This document shows, one piece after another, positions 1 through 8,914 of a stretch of 64,000 nucleotides of DNA. A model generated the notes under the pieces. It was not told where the DNA came from. It saw only the letters and a list, made by a program, of their open reading frames with translations, and did not search any database. The translations under genes and the position numbers were made by a program. Position 1 is the stretch's first letter, and each line of letters opens with the position of its first letter. The stretch comes from Pseudomonas kermanshahensis (GTDB lineage Bacteria; Pseudomonadota; Gammaproteobacteria; Pseudomonadales; Pseudomonadaceae), in contig NZ_JABWRY020000001.1 of assembly GCF_014269205.2 (NCBI RefSeq), forward strand, positions 4,760,001-4,824,000, read 5' to 3'.

Positions 1-117
1 GGGAAACCATGACCCCACGAACGGTACCGCAGCCCCCACTGCCCCCGCCGCCCCGACCACAGAGGTCGCGGCTACGAGGAAGCGGCGCCGGCCTGCGTTG
101 ACGCCGTCATTGCTCAT
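1..117 (-). CDS. petA: Ubiquinol-cytochrome c reductase Rieske iron-sulfur subunit, N-terminus only
   Basis: Only the first 39 codons are inside the window; the gene runs off the left edge. The reverse strand reads MSNDGVNAGRRRFLVAATS and then a Gly/Ala-rich hydrophobic stretch ending GSWFP. A twin-arginine motif (RRRFL) followed by a hydrophobic segment is typical of the Tat-exported, membrane-anchored Rieske subunit of the cytochrome bc1 complex. A ribosome-binding site (GAGAGGA) lies just upstream of the ATG at 117. Location directly downstream of rplM-rpsI on the same strand is a common Pseudomonas arrangement. The 2Fe-2S ligands lie outside the window, so the call rests on the N-terminus and the context. 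Confidence 0.85.
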   Translation of the reverse strand, partial: MSNDGVNAGRRRFLVAATSVVGAAGAVGAAVPFVGSWFP

Positions 118-328
118 TCAGTCCTCTCCCATCAGCTTGCTTGGCCTGTTGGATCAGGCCTGTACTTAGGTAATGTCTGTGGCACTAAAAATTGGCCGCC
201 ATGGTAAGAAACAAATCCACACACTGACAAGGTGATTACCCGATTGCGGGCTACAACCCTCGCTTTGCTTGATCTGCGTCTATGCGGTAAGCCGTCACGG
301 ACATGCTGACAGGTTAGTTCAAGACATA

Positions 329-362
329 AAAAAAGCCCGGCTCCAAAGGAACCGGGCTTTTT
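329..362 (-). terminator. Rho-independent terminator after rpsI
   Basis: AAGCCCGGTTCC and its complement form a GC-rich stem around a short loop, flanked by A and T runs, just after the rpsI stop on the minus strand. It separates the ribosomal-protein operon from petA. Confidence 0.85.
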
Positions 363-379
363 CGACTGCCGAAGCGAAA

Positions 380-772
380 TTAACGCTTGGAGTACTGAGG
401 ACGCTTACGCGCTTTACGCAGACCCACTTTCTTACGCTCAACTTCACGAGCGTCGCGGGTGACGTAGCCAGCACGACGCAGAGCGCCACGCAGGGTTTCG
501 TCGTATTCCATCAGAGCGCGGGTGATACCGTGACGGATCGCACCGGCTTGACCGCTGACACCACCACCAGCAACGGTGACGTAGATGTCGAACTTCTCAA
601 CGGTCTCGGTCAGTTCCAGCGGCTGGCGAACAACCATGCGAGCGGTTTCGCGGCCGAAGAACACGTCCAGAGAACGGTTGTTGATGGAAATGTTACCAGT
701 ACCCGGACGCAGGAAAACGCGAGCGGTTGCGGTCTTGCGACGGCCAGTGCCGTAATTTTGAGTCGCCGACAT
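380..772 (-). CDS. rpsI: 30S ribosomal protein S9
   Basis: The 130-residue protein begins [20 protein letters not shown] and ends [12 protein letters not shown]. The N-terminal YGTGRRKTA block and the basic C-terminal tail ending KR are diagnostic of S9, whose tail reaches into the ribosomal P site. Length is normal for the family. It lies 14 nt downstream of rplM on the same strand, the usual rplM-rpsI operon, and is followed by a clear terminator. Confidence 0.98.
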   Translation of the reverse strand: MSATQNYGTGRRKTATARVFLRPGTGNISINNRSLDVFFGRETARMVVRQPLELTETVEKFDIYVTVAGGGVSGQAGAIRHGITRALMEYDETLRGALRRAGYVTRDAREVERKKVGLRKARKRPQYSKR

Positions 773-786
773 AATGAACTATCCCG

Positions 787-1215
787 TTAGATCTTCAGTT
801 CTTGAGGCTGCTGAGCAGTGTGTGGGTGAGCAGCACCCGCGTACACTTTCAGCTTACGGTACATGTCGCGACCCAGCGGGTTCTTCGGCAGCATGCCTTT
901 GACCGCGGTTTCGATAACACGCTCAGGGGCCTTGGCGATCAACTTCTCGAAGTTGATTTCCTTGATACCGCCTGGGAAGCCGGAGTGGGAGTAGTACATC
1001 TTGTCGGAAGACTTGGCGCCAGTTACACGGATTTGCTCGGCGTTGATGACGACGATGTAGTCGCCGGTGTCAACGTGAGGGGTGTATTCTGGTTTGTGTT
1101 TGCCACGCAGACGGCTAGCGATTTCGGTAGCCAGACGACCCAGGGTCTGGCCAGCGGCGTCGACTACGAACCACTCGCGCTTTACTGTTTCCGGTTTAGC
1201 AGTAAAAGTTTTCAT
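787..1215 (-). CDS. rplM: 50S ribosomal protein L13
   Basis: The 142-residue protein begins [20 protein letters not shown] and contains [35 protein letters not shown] and a [10 protein letters not shown] segment, all hallmarks of L13, an early-assembly 23S rRNA-binding protein. It is the first gene of the rplM-rpsI operon. A good sigma-70 promoter with a small hairpin overlapping its -35 lies 44 nt upstream. In E. coli L13 represses its own operon; whether that happens here is not visible from the sequence. Confidence 0.98.
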   Translation of the reverse strand: MKTFTAKPETVKREWFVVDAAGQTLGRLATEIASRLRGKHKPEYTPHVDTGDYIVVINAEQIRVTGAKSSDKMYYSHSGFPGGIKEINFEKLIAKAPERVIETAVKGMLPKNPLGRDMYRKLKVYAGAAHPHTAQQPQELKI

Positions 1216-1258
1216 TCTCTAAAGCCTCAGAGGCCGCCCAGCGAAAAATAGACGGCGA

Positions 1259-1287
1259 ATCTTACTGGATAGTGCACAGCTTGCCAA
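1259..1287 (-). promoter_or_regulatory. Sigma-70 promoter of rplM-rpsI
   Basis: Reading the minus strand, TTGGCA (1282-1287) is followed after 17 nt by TAAGAT (1259-1264), a near-consensus pair placed 44 nt upstream of the rplM start. A 7-bp hairpin (GCTTGCC-AAG-GGCAAGC, 1279-1295) overlaps the -35 element. Confidence 0.7.
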
Positions 1288-1473
1288 GGGCAAGCGCGCA
1301 GCCGAACACAGACGCTTTTGGGGGCTCGGGTCGGGCACGCCAATGTTCGACGGGGTTCTTCCTGCGTGGTGGTGCATCACTTCCGCCACACGGAGAGGTG
1401 CCGAATTATCCAGATTGCGCGAAAAATTTCAACCTGCTTTTATGGGCTTCTTTACCTAAGGAGAGTTTTCCCG

Positions 1474-2514
1474 ATGGAATACCGCCAGCTCGGCCGTACC
1501 GATCTCAACGTCAGCGCCCTGTGCCTGGGCACCATGACCTGGGGCGAACAGAACGTTCAGGACGAGGCCTTCAAGCAGATTGCGATGGCCAAGGCCGCCG
1601 GGGTCAACTTCATCGACACCGCCGAAATGTACCCGGTGCCACCGCGCCCAGAGACCTATGCCGCCACCGAGCGCATCATCGGCAACTGGTTCCGCGAGCA
1701 GGGCGATCGCGACGACTGGATCCTGGCCAGCAAGGTCGCAGGCCCCGGCAACGGCATCAGCCACATCCGTGATGGCCAGCTCAAGCACAACCGCCAGCAC
1801 ATCGTCGCGGCGCTGGACGAAAGCCTGAAACGCCTGCAAACCGACCGCATCGACCTGTACCAGCTGCACTGGCCGGAGCGCAGCACCAACTTCTTCGGCA
1901 AGCTGGGCTATCAGCACCTGCCACAGGACCACTTCACCCCACTGGAAGAGACCCTCGAAGTGCTCGATGAGCAGGTGCGCGCGGGCAAGATCCGCCACAT
2001 TGGCCTATCCAACGAAACGCCGTGGGGCACCATGAAGTTCCTGCAACTGGCAGAAGCCCGCGGCTGGCCGCGCGCGGTGTCGATCCAGAACCCGTACAAC
2101 CTGCTCAACCGCAGTTTCGAGGTGGGCCTGGCGGAAATCGCGATCCGTGAGCAATGCGGGCTGCTGGCTTATTCGCCGCTGGCCTTTGGCATGCTATCGG
2201 GCAAATACGAGAACGGCGCCCGGCCAGAAAAAGGCCGCCTGACGCTGTTCAGCCGCTTCGCCCGCTACTCCAACCCGCAGACCGTGGCGGCCTGCAGCCG
2301 CTATGTGCAGCTGGCCCAGGCACATGGGCTGGACCCGGCGCAGATGGCCTTGGCGTTCGTCACACGCCAGCCATTCGTGACCAGCAACATTATCGGTGCG
2401 ACCAGCATCGAACAGCTCGAGAGCAACCTGGCGAGCCTGGACCTGAAGCTAAGCGATGAGCTGCTGGCGGCGATCGAGGCAATTCATCAGGACCAGCCCA
2501 ACCCGGCACCCTGA
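1474..2514 (+). CDS. tas: Aldo/keto reductase, Tas family
   Basis: This 346-residue NADPH-dependent aldo/keto reductase of the Tas (YgdS) subgroup has the same length as I recall for E. coli Tas. The N-terminus carries the barrel motif LGRTDLNVSALCLGTMTWGE. The segment AEMYPVPPRPET, with the catalytic Asp/Tyr region, and QNPYNLLNRSFEVGLAEIA are strongly Tas-like. Further upstream starts are possible, but ATG 1474 has an AAGGAGAG ribosome-binding site nine bases before it and gives the family N-terminus. E. coli tas was found as a suppressor of tyrosine starvation; the physiological substrate is not known. It is transcribed divergently from rplM. Confidence 0.93.
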   Translation: MEYRQLGRTDLNVSALCLGTMTWGEQNVQDEAFKQIAMAKAAGVNFIDTAEMYPVPPRPETYAATERIIGNWFREQGDRDDWILASKVAGPGNGISHIRDGQLKHNRQHIVAALDESLKRLQTDRIDLYQLHWPERSTNFFGKLGYQHLPQDHFTPLEETLEVLDEQVRAGKIRHIGLSNETPWGTMKFLQLAEARGWPRAVSIQNPYNLLNRSFEVGLAEIAIREQCGLLAYSPLAFGMLSGKYENGARPEKGRLTLFSRFARYSNPQTVAACSRYVQLAQAHGLDPAQMALAFVTRQPFVTSNIIGATSIEQLESNLASLDLKLSDELLAAIEAIHQDQPNPAP

Positions 2515-2529
2515 ACCCAGTGCAACGCT

Positions 2530-2561
2530 GTCCCTTTCGCGGGTGAACTCGCGAAAGGGAC
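2530..2561 (+). terminator. Hairpin after tas
   Basis: A perfect 12-bp inverted repeat (GTCCCTTTCGCG ... CGCGAAAGGGAC) with an 8-nt loop lies 15 nt after the tas stop. It has no T-tract, so it may be a terminator or a lone half of a REP-like element. Confidence 0.6.
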
Positions 2562-2643
2562 CGTGCAATTCTGCGGGGTAGACACAATCGCCAAAAAATA
2601 AGACGATCCAGCCGGTGATTGACCACTCTACCCTATAAGAACA

Positions 2644-3648
2644 ATGACAATGATGTTTACCCAACCCTCCGCGTCGCTGCGGCGCGTCAGCATCCTGGCC
2701 ATTGACAAGGTGTTCGCTTCGACCTTGATGCAAGCCAAGGATTTCTTCCACCTCGCCAGCCTGCGGTACAGCAAGCAATTGGGCCTGGGCCTGCAGCCCA
2801 TGTTCGAAATTGGCCTGGTAAGCCCAGACGGCCAGCCCGTGGACAGCTTCAGTAATGTCCAGCTGCCGGTTGACGGCGGCCTGAACGATGCCGATATCAT
2901 CATCCTCCCAGCGTTCTGGGACGACTTCGACAACCTCATGCAGCGTTATCCACAGGTGTTGCCGTGGCTGCGTGAGCAACATGCCCGTGGCGCCGTGCTG
3001 TGCGCTGAAGCCTCTGGCGTGTTCTGGCTGGCCGAGTCCGGCCTGCTCGACGGCAAGGAGGCGACGACCTACTGGCGTTTCTTCGCCAATTTTGCCGAGC
3101 GTTTTCCGAAAATCCGCTTGAACCAAGACAAGCACCTGACCGATGCCGACAATATCTATTGCGCGGGCGGTGCGACGTCGGCCTGTGACCTGTATATCTA
3201 CCTGATCGAGCGCTTCTGCGGTGCCAACGTGGCCCGCGCCGTGGCCCGCGACATCCTTTACGAAGTGCAGCGCAACTACACCCCGGGGCGCATGGGTTTT
3301 GGTGGGCAGAAACTGCACCAGGACCTGATCATTCTGCAGATTCAGCATTGGCTGGAAGAGCACTTCGCCGACAAGTTCCGCTTCGAGGACGTGGCCCGCA
3401 ACCATGGCATGAGCATTCGCAACTTCATGCGTCGCTTCCAGGGCGCGACGGGCGATAAACCGCTGCATTACCTGCAACGGCTACGGATCGAGACCGCCAA
3501 GGGCTTGCTGTCGAGCACGCGCAAGAGCATCAAGACCATCAGCTACGAAGTGGGCTACGACGATGCCAGCTTCTTTGCCCGGTTGTTCCGCCAGCACACG
3601 GAGTTGTCGCCGAACCAGTATCGGCAGCAGTTCATGCAAGAGGCTTGA
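2644..3648 (+). CDS. GlxA-type AraC-family transcriptional regulator
   Basis: This 334-residue protein has two domains. Residues about 10-200 form a DJ-1/PfpI (type-1 glutamine amidotransferase-like) domain, with ILPAFWDD and the nucleophile-elbow region AVLCAEASGVFWLAESGLL; the elbow residue appears to be AEASG, so Cys/Glu catalysis looks lost. Residues about 225-330 form an AraC/XylS double helix-turn-helix (FEDVARNHGMSIRNFMRRF and TISYEVGYDDASFFARLFRQHTELSPNQYR). Such regulators control small-molecule catabolism in Pseudomonas; the ligand cannot be read from the sequence. The start is uncertain: ATGs at 2644, 2650 and 2653 are all possible and none has a strong ribosome-binding site. Confidence 0.9.
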   Translation: MTMMFTQPSASLRRVSILAIDKVFASTLMQAKDFFHLASLRYSKQLGLGLQPMFEIGLVSPDGQPVDSFSNVQLPVDGGLNDADIIILPAFWDDFDNLMQRYPQVLPWLREQHARGAVLCAEASGVFWLAESGLLDGKEATTYWRFFANFAERFPKIRLNQDKHLTDADNIYCAGGATSACDLYIYLIERFCGANVARAVARDILYEVQRNYTPGRMGFGGQKLHQDLIILQIQHWLEEHFADKFRFEDVARNHGMSIRNFMRRFQGATGDKPLHYLQRLRIETAKGLLSSTRKSIKTISYEVGYDDASFFARLFRQHTELSPNQYRQQFMQEA

Positions 3649-3654
3649 GGCCTA

Positions 3655-3758
3655 GGGGGCCGCTTCGCGCCCCATCGCGACACAAGGCCGCCCCTACAAA
3701 AGAACGCGATCTCTTGTAGGAGCGGCCTTGTGCCGCGAAAGGGCTGCGCAGCAGCCCC
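3655..3758. repeat. REP pair, GCGGCC/ACAAGG family
   Basis: Two inverted copies of a unit containing GACACAAGGCCGCCCCTACA and its complement (TGTAGGAGCGGCCTTGTG) face each other between convergent araC-type and zapE genes. It probably also acts as a shared transcript end. Confidence 0.85.
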
Positions 3759-3764
3759 CATGCC

Positions 3765-4859
3765 TTACGGCTTATGCGCGCGCGACAGGAACTCGTGCGA
3801 CTGCATCTCCAGCAACCGGCTCAAGGTCCGCTGGAATTCAAAGCTCAGACGGCCACCGGTGTACAGGTCCTTCAACTCCACCTCAGCCGAAATGATCAGC
3901 TTGACGTTACGGTCGTAGAACTCGTCGACCATGTTGATGAACCGGCGGGCGATATCATCGGTGGCAACGCCCATCTGCTCGACATTGCTCAGCAATACCG
4001 CATGGAAGATCTTGCCCAGCTCGATGTAGTCGTTCTGGCTACGCGGCCCGTCGCACAGGGCGCGGAAGTCGAACCAGGCGACGTCATCGCAGGTGCGCAG
4101 GGCGTTGATCGGGCGGTTCTCGATCATCAGCACGTCGTTCTCGACAGCCTGGGTGCACTCAGGGGTCAGCGCCTTGAAGCTGGCACGCATGCTCTGGTGT
4201 GCGGCGTCATCGAGCGGGAAGTGGAACAGTTCGGCCTGCTCCAGGTGGCGCAAGCGATAGTCGACGCCACTGTCGACGTTCACCACGTCGGTGTACTGCT
4301 TGATCATGGCGATGGCGGGCAGGAAGCGCGCACGCTGCAGGCCGTCCTTGTACAGGCCGTCCGGCACGATGTTGGACGTCGCCACCAAGGACACGCCGTT
4401 CTTGAACAGCTCCTCCATCAAGGTGCCGAGGATCATCGCATCGGTAATGTCGGACACGAAGAACTCGTCGAAGCAGATGACTTTGGCTTCGTCGCTGAAA
4501 CGCTTGGCGATGAGGGTCAGCGGGTTTTTCTCGCCCTTGAGGGTTTTCATTTCCTCGTGCACGCGCTTCATGAAGCGGTGGAAGTGCGTCCGCATCTTCT
4601 GCTTGAACGGCAGCGCCTCGTAGAAGGTGTCGACCAGGTAGGTCTTGCCACGCCCTACCCCACCCCAGAAGTACAGGCCCTTGACCGGCGTCTGCTCTTT
4701 CTTGCCGAACAGCTTGCCGAACACGCCCGGCTTGTTGTTCTGCGCATGTACCAGGTCGTCGTACAGGCGCTGCAAGTGACGCACCGCAGTCTCCTGCGCC
4801 GCATCATGGAAGAAGTCGGGACGTTTCAGATCTGCTTGGTATCGTTCTAGGGGCGTCAT
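3765..4859 (-). CDS. zapE: Cell division protein ZapE (AFG1-like ATPase)
   Basis: This 364-residue P-loop ATPase of the AFG1/ZapE family begins MTPLERYQADLKRPDFFHDAAQ. It has a Walker A motif in YFWGGVGRGKTYLVD (about residues 66-80) and a Walker B in AKVICFDEFFVSDITDAM (about 127-145), followed by LVATSNIVPDGLYKDGLQRARFLPAI, the sensor region of the family. In E. coli ZapE associates with the Z ring under stress. It follows trpS on the same strand, but a terminator separates the two. Confidence 0.93.
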   Translation of the reverse strand: MTPLERYQADLKRPDFFHDAAQETAVRHLQRLYDDLVHAQNNKPGVFGKLFGKKEQTPVKGLYFWGGVGRGKTYLVDTFYEALPFKQKMRTHFHRFMKRVHEEMKTLKGEKNPLTLIAKRFSDEAKVICFDEFFVSDITDAMILGTLMEELFKNGVSLVATSNIVPDGLYKDGLQRARFLPAIAMIKQYTDVVNVDSGVDYRLRHLEQAELFHFPLDDAAHQSMRASFKALTPECTQAVENDVLMIENRPINALRTCDDVAWFDFRALCDGPRSQNDYIELGKIFHAVLLSNVEQMGVATDDIARRFINMVDEFYDRNVKLIISAEVELKDLYTGGRLSFEFQRTLSRLLEMQSHEFLSRAHKP

Positions 4860-4879
4860 GATTTCGTTAGCGAGGCAAC

Positions 4880-4913
4880 AAAAAACGGGCCGTCACTGTA
4901 GCGACAGGCCCGC
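4880..4913 (-). terminator. Rho-independent terminator after trpS
   Basis: On the minus strand GCGGGCC and GGCCCG form the stem and are followed by TTTTTT, between the trpS stop and the zapE start. Confidence 0.75.
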
Positions 4914-4944
4914 TTAATGGCAATCAGACTTGCGTCAAACTGTC

Positions 4945-6294
4945 TCAGTCCTGCTGTGGCACCAGGGCCTCGTGGAGGCTTTGAACAGCCGCATCACGGG
5001 CTTCGGCCGTGTCAAACTGCGGCCCTTCAGCCACCTGCTCGCCATTCAGCCACAGGCTGAAGCTCAGCCCTTCGGCACGCACATCGGCTTCGCCACCTTG
5101 CTGCAGTTGCTTGCTGACGGCGCCGGCGCTTTTGCCGTCGGCGAAGCTGCGCGACAGCAGTAGTTGCTCGCCGTCGGCGGCCAGCAGGCGGAAGCGGAAG
5201 CTGCCATCCTCGTCACGGAAGCTGACGAAACGCGCGCTCTTGGCGGCCTTTTTCTTCACTTCGGTGTTGGCCTGCACGCTGCTGCGGAACGAACGCAGGC
5301 CAACGGCTTCGCGCAGTTGCTCAAGGAACGGCGTGGCGATCTTGCGGGCCTTGGCGGCGCCGGCCAGCAAGATGTCTTCCAGGTCCGATGGGCGCGAGAT
5401 CAGTTGATGGTAGTGGTCGCGCTTCTCGGCCAGTTGCCCATCCAGCAGCTGGAACAGACGCTGCTTGGCGTCGCCCCAGCCCAGGCCCTGCAGCAGCTCT
5501 ACGCGGAACCCGGCGCATTGCTCCGGCGTCGAGAAGGCCTGGTACAGGGTGAACAAGTGCGAAGTGTCCGGGTCTTTCGCTTCGCCCGGCGCGCGCGAGT
5601 CAGTCACAATGCGCGAAATAGCGTCTTTCATGTCCTTCGCGCTGGTGAACAGCGGGATGGTGTTGTCGTAACTCTTGGACATCTTGCGCCCGTCCAGGCC
5701 CGGCAACGTCGCCACGCTCTCTTCGATCACCGCCTCCGGCAGGGCGAAGAAGTCCTTACCCTGGCCGAACAGGTGGTTGAAGCGCTGGCCAATGTCACGG
5801 GCCATTTCCACGTGCTGGATCTGGTCACGGCCGACCGGCACCTTGTGGGCGTTGAACATCAGGATGTCGGCGGCCATCAGCACCGGGTAGCTGAACAGCC
5901 CCATGGTCACGCCGGCGTCCGGGTCTTCACCGTTCTCGACGTTCTTGTCCACCGAGGCCTTGTAGGCATGGGCACGGTTGAGCAGGCCCTTTGCTGCAAC
6001 GCAGGTCAGCAACCAGGTCAGTTCGGGGATTTCCGGGATGTCGGACTGGCGGTAGAAGGTCACCTTGTCCGGATCGAGGCCACCGGCCAGCCAGGTGGCT
6101 GCGATTTCCAAGCGCGAGCGCTGGATGCGCAGCGGGTCGTCGCATTTGATCAGGGCGTGGTAGTCGGCCAGGAAGTAGAACGAATCGGCACCGGGTTGCT
6201 GGCTGGCGCGGATCGCCGGGCGAATGGCGCCGGCGTAGTTGCCCAGGTGCGGGGTGCCGGTGGTGGTGATACCGGTAAGGATGCGCGTGGTCAT
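4945..6294 (-). CDS. trpS: Tryptophanyl-tRNA synthetase with C-terminal extension
   Basis: This is a class I aminoacyl-tRNA synthetase that charges tRNA-Trp. The HIGH-equivalent HLGN is at residues 16-19 and KMSKS at 204-208. The protein has 449 residues, about 110 more than the compact E. coli type. The extra C-terminal part, about residues 350-445, contains two similar segments ([20 protein letters not shown] and [15 protein letters not shown]), each followed by an Ala-rich helix, resembling the short beta-beta-beta-alpha unit of YegP/DUF1508 proteins. Long TrpS proteins of this length are known in Pseudomonas. It is followed by a terminator and preceded by a small hydrolase gene 25 nt upstream on the same strand, suggesting co-transcription. 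Confidence 0.96.
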   Translation of the reverse strand: MTTRILTGITTTGTPHLGNYAGAIRPAIRASQQPGADSFYFLADYHALIKCDDPLRIQRSRLEIAATWLAGGLDPDKVTFYRQSDIPEIPELTWLLTCVAAKGLLNRAHAYKASVDKNVENGEDPDAGVTMGLFSYPVLMAADILMFNAHKVPVGRDQIQHVEMARDIGQRFNHLFGQGKDFFALPEAVIEESVATLPGLDGRKMSKSYDNTIPLFTSAKDMKDAISRIVTDSRAPGEAKDPDTSHLFTLYQAFSTPEQCAGFRVELLQGLGWGDAKQRLFQLLDGQLAEKRDHYHQLISRPSDLEDILLAGAAKARKIATPFLEQLREAVGLRSFRSSVQANTEVKKKAAKSARFVSFRDEDGSFRFRLLAADGEQLLLSRSFADGKSAGAVSKQLQQGGEADVRAEGLSFSLWLNGEQVAEGPQFDTAEARDAAVQSLHEALVPQQD

Positions 6295-6319
6295 GGGTGT
6301 TCGCTTATTCAGGCTTGGC

Positions 6320-6955
6320 TCAATTCGAAAGGCGCGGCAGCAGCAGATCCTTCAGATCGGTCAGCTTGCCATGGAAGAAGTGTCCGCATTCTGCCACTTT
6401 CAGCAGCTCATGGGGGCGCGACAGGGTGTCAGACCATTCGTAGACCAACTGCGGATCGACGACCTCGTCGCTGTCGGGCTGCACGAGGGTGATCGGGCAG
6501 CGTTGCGGCAACGGGAATTCGTCTGTCAGGCGCATCACCGCCGGGGCGATCATGAACAGGTGTTGCAACTCAACGCCAGCGCTTTCCAGGCGCCCTGCCA
6601 GGCTGGTCGCGACGAAACCACCGAACGAGAAGCCCATCAGCACCACCGGCAGCTCGGGGTGCGTCGCCCGCAACCAGGCAGCCGCAGCCTCGGCATCTGC
6701 TACCTCGCCCGCGCCCATGTCATGGCTGCCGGCGCTTTGGCCGACACCCCGGTAGTTGAAGCGCAGGGTCACGTAACCGGCGTCACGCGCGGTGCGTTGC
6801 AACGTCGAAACCACCTTGTTGAGCATGGTGCCGCCCTGGACCGGGTTGGGGTGGCAGATCAGCACCACGCCGCGGGCATCAGCCACGTCCAGGTACAAGG
6901 CTTCCAACTGGCCACAAGGGCCATCGATGAACAAGGGGGTTTCGCGGACAAGCAA
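6320..6955 (-). CDS. Alpha/beta hydrolase
   Basis: This 211-residue cytoplasmic alpha/beta hydrolase has the nucleophile elbow GFSFGG, with Ser as nucleophile. An oxyanion-region [14 protein letters not shown] near residue 35, an acid residue in [10 protein letters not shown], and a catalytic His in [11 protein letters not shown] complete the triad. The HPNP...GG pattern matches the small esterase/hydrolase group of YP_ type found next to trpS and zapE in pseudomonads. The substrate is unknown. It is probably the first gene of a two-gene unit with trpS and is divergent from zapG. Confidence 0.85.
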   Translation of the reverse strand: MLVRETPLFIDGPCGQLEALYLDVADARGVVLICHPNPVQGGTMLNKVVSTLQRTARDAGYVTLRFNYRGVGQSAGSHDMGAGEVADAEAAAAWLRATHPELPVVLMGFSFGGFVATSLAGRLESAGVELQHLFMIAPAVMRLTDEFPLPQRCPITLVQPDSDEVVDPQLVYEWSDTLSRPHELLKVAECGHFFHGKLTDLKDLLLPRLSN

Positions 6956-7090
6956 GGCACTACTCCGTGACCTCGGGAAGGGTCGATTCGTCTAGGTGAG
7001 GAATTCTGTTCTGATTTGCGATCGCTCGCGGTATACAGCGCAGGTCTGAGCCGTTAACGTAAAGCAAAGCCGTTTATAGAGGAAGGACTC

Positions 7091-7528
7091 GTGGAACTCT
7101 CGCTCCTTGTTTGGTTGTTGCCGACCCTGGCCCTGGTCATCGGCGTGGTGGTTGGTTTCGTCGTAGCCCGCCTGCTGCCCAATGCCGCGCCGAGCAGCAC
7201 GCAACGTCAACTGGATGACATCCAGCAGCGTTTCGACAGCTACCAGAACGAAGTGGTCACCCACTTCAACAGCACCGCCGTACTGGTCAAGAAACTCACC
7301 CAGAGCTACCAGGATGTCCAGGATCACCTCGCCGATGGCGCCAACACCCTGGCCCTCGACGATGTCACCCGCCAGCGCCTGCTGGCCGCCCTGCACTCCG
7401 AAGCGGCCCAAGGCCCACGCGACCGTCTGACCCCGCCGAAGGACACCGCCGAAGTGCCACGCGACTACGCGCCAAAAACGCCGAACTCGCCGGGTATGCT
7501 CGATGAGAGCTACGGGCTCAAGCGTTGA
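7091..7528 (+). CDS. zapG: ZapG/YhcB family inner-membrane division protein (DUF1043)
   Basis: The 145-residue protein starts at a GTG at 7091 with GGAAGGA directly upstream. It has one N-terminal transmembrane helix (LLVWLLPTLALVIGVVVGFVVARLL, about residues 5-29) followed by a cytoplasmic coiled coil (TQRQLDDIQQRFDSYQNEV... LVKKLTQSYQDVQDHLADGA), and then a disordered Pro-rich tail. This is the YhcB/ZapG architecture, linked in enterics to cell shape, division and envelope synthesis. A strong terminator follows the stop. Divergent from the hydrolase-trpS unit. Confidence 0.88.
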   Translation: MELSLLVWLLPTLALVIGVVVGFVVARLLPNAAPSSTQRQLDDIQQRFDSYQNEVVTHFNSTAVLVKKLTQSYQDVQDHLADGANTLALDDVTRQRLLAALHSEAAQGPRDRLTPPKDTAEVPRDYAPKTPNSPGMLDESYGLKR

Positions 7529-7541
7529 TTTGATGATTACC

Positions 7542-7568
7542 AAAAAGGCCTCTCAGGAGGCCTTTTTT
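7542..7568. terminator. Bidirectional terminator between zapG and mdeA
   Basis: AAAAAGGCCTC-TCA-GGAGGCCTTTTTT has A and T tracts on the two sides of the stem, serving the convergent zapG and mdeA genes. Confidence 0.9.
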
Positions 7569-7590
7569 GTGGGCTGAATTCATAGGCCTC

Positions 7591-8787
7591 TTAGCTACAA
7601 GCCTGCAATGCCTGCTCAACATCCGCCAGCAAGTCCTCGCTGTCCTCCAACCCCACCGACAAGCGCACCAACCCCTCCGATATCCCGTGATGCGCCCGCT
7701 CCGTCGGCGTATAGCTGGAATGGGTCATGCTCGCCGGATGCTGCGCCAGCGACTCGGCATCGCCCAGGCTCACCGCCCGCGCGAACAGCTGCAGGGCATT
7801 CATAAAGCGCCGCCCCGCTTCGATGCCGCCCTTGAGCTCAAATGCGATCATGCCACCCGGCAGGTGCATCTGCCGTTGAGCGAGTTCGTACTGGGCAAAC
7901 GAGGGCAGCCCTGGGTAATGGATAAACTCGACCTGCGGCTGGCGCGCGATAAACTCAGCCACCTGCTGGGCGTTGGCGCAATGGCGGTCCATGCGCAGGG
8001 CCAGGGTCTTGATACCGCGCATCAACAGCGAAGCGTCATGCGGCGACAGCACCGCGCCCGTCATGTCTTTGAGGCCTTCCAGGCGTATCCGGTCGATCAG
8101 CGCCTTGCGCCCCACCACCAGCCCTGCGGTGAGATCACCATGGCCGCTCAAGTACTTGGTGGCCGAATGCACCACCAGGTCGGCTCCCATTTCCAGGGGC
8201 CGCTGCAAATAAGGCGTGCAGTAGGTGTTGTCGACCACGATATGCAAATCATGCCCACGCGCGGCGTCGGCCACCGCTGCGATATCGACCAGTTGCATGT
8301 TGGGGTTGGCGGGTGTTTCGAAGTAGATCATCCGTGTTTTGCTGGTGATCGCCGCCTTGAGTGCCTTGATATCGTTAAGGTCGACGTGACGGATTTTTAC
8401 CCCGAACTCGCCAATGCCATGGTGCAGAAAGGCAAAGGTGCAGCCATACAACGTGCGCCCGACAATCAGCTCATCACCCGGCCGTAGCAGGGTCCAGATC
8501 GTGGAGGTGATGGCCCCCATCCCCGAAGCCAGCGCCAGCCCGGCCTCGCCCCCTTCCAACGACGCCATGCGCTGTTCCAGCAAGGCCAGCGTCGGGTTGG
8601 AAATGCGGCTGTAGAAGTGCCCCGCCTCCTCCCCTGCAAAGCAGGCAGCGCCATATTCAACGGTGGGGAAGGCATAGGTCGCTGTTTGATACACCGGCGG
8701 CACAAGGGCGCCCCCGTGGGAAAGCGGGTCATAACCATGGTGGATGGCCCGTGTGGAAAAACCGGTGTTGTTATGGGAGTCGCGCAT
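7591..8787 (-). CDS. mdeA: L-methionine gamma-lyase
   Basis: This 398-residue PLP enzyme of the Cys/Met metabolism family cleaves L-methionine to methanethiol, 2-oxobutyrate and ammonia. It closely follows the P. putida MdeA sequence as I remember it: FSTRAIHHGYDPLSHGGALVPPVYQTATY at the N-terminus, LYGCTFAFLHHGIGEFG with the active-site Tyr and the Cys typical of this enzyme (about residues 114-116), and the PLP lysine in SATKYLSGHGD (about 211). The divergent Lrp-type gene is mdeR. In one studied P. putida strain mdeB, a 2-oxoacid dehydrogenase E1 gene, follows mdeA; here zapG follows instead. Confidence 0.95.
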   Translation of the reverse strand: MRDSHNNTGFSTRAIHHGYDPLSHGGALVPPVYQTATYAFPTVEYGAACFAGEEAGHFYSRISNPTLALLEQRMASLEGGEAGLALASGMGAITSTIWTLLRPGDELIVGRTLYGCTFAFLHHGIGEFGVKIRHVDLNDIKALKAAITSKTRMIYFETPANPNMQLVDIAAVADAARGHDLHIVVDNTYCTPYLQRPLEMGADLVVHSATKYLSGHGDLTAGLVVGRKALIDRIRLEGLKDMTGAVLSPHDASLLMRGIKTLALRMDRHCANAQQVAEFIARQPQVEFIHYPGLPSFAQYELAQRQMHLPGGMIAFELKGGIEAGRRFMNALQLFARAVSLGDAESLAQHPASMTHSSYTPTERAHHGISEGLVRLSVGLEDSEDLLADVEQALQACS

Positions 8788-8842
8788 GGCAACAGCCTCT
8801 GGTGGTTTGTTATAAGCTTATGCCACCGAGCTGCCTGAATTT

Positions 8843-8879
8843 TTCCAAAATAGCCCACGCAATCGAGCACTTTTTGGAA
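8843..8879. promoter_or_regulatory. Inverted TTCCAAAA / TTTTTGGAA pair in the mdeA-mdeR intergenic region
   Basis: TTCCAAAA at 8843-8850 and TTTTTGGAA at 8871-8879 form a spaced inverted repeat in the 127-nt AT-rich divergent promoter region. Lrp-family regulators bind such AT-rich repeats, so this is a candidate MdeR site. That is inference from position. Confidence 0.45.
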
Positions 8880-8914
8880 CAAAAACAACAATTATTCGAT
8901 CAGGAGGGCAAACC

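Noticed and set aside
1216..1473. tRNA or small RNA gene between rplM and tas
   Set aside because: There is a 7-bp hairpin and promoter-like sequence but no cloverleaf arms or T-loop sequence.
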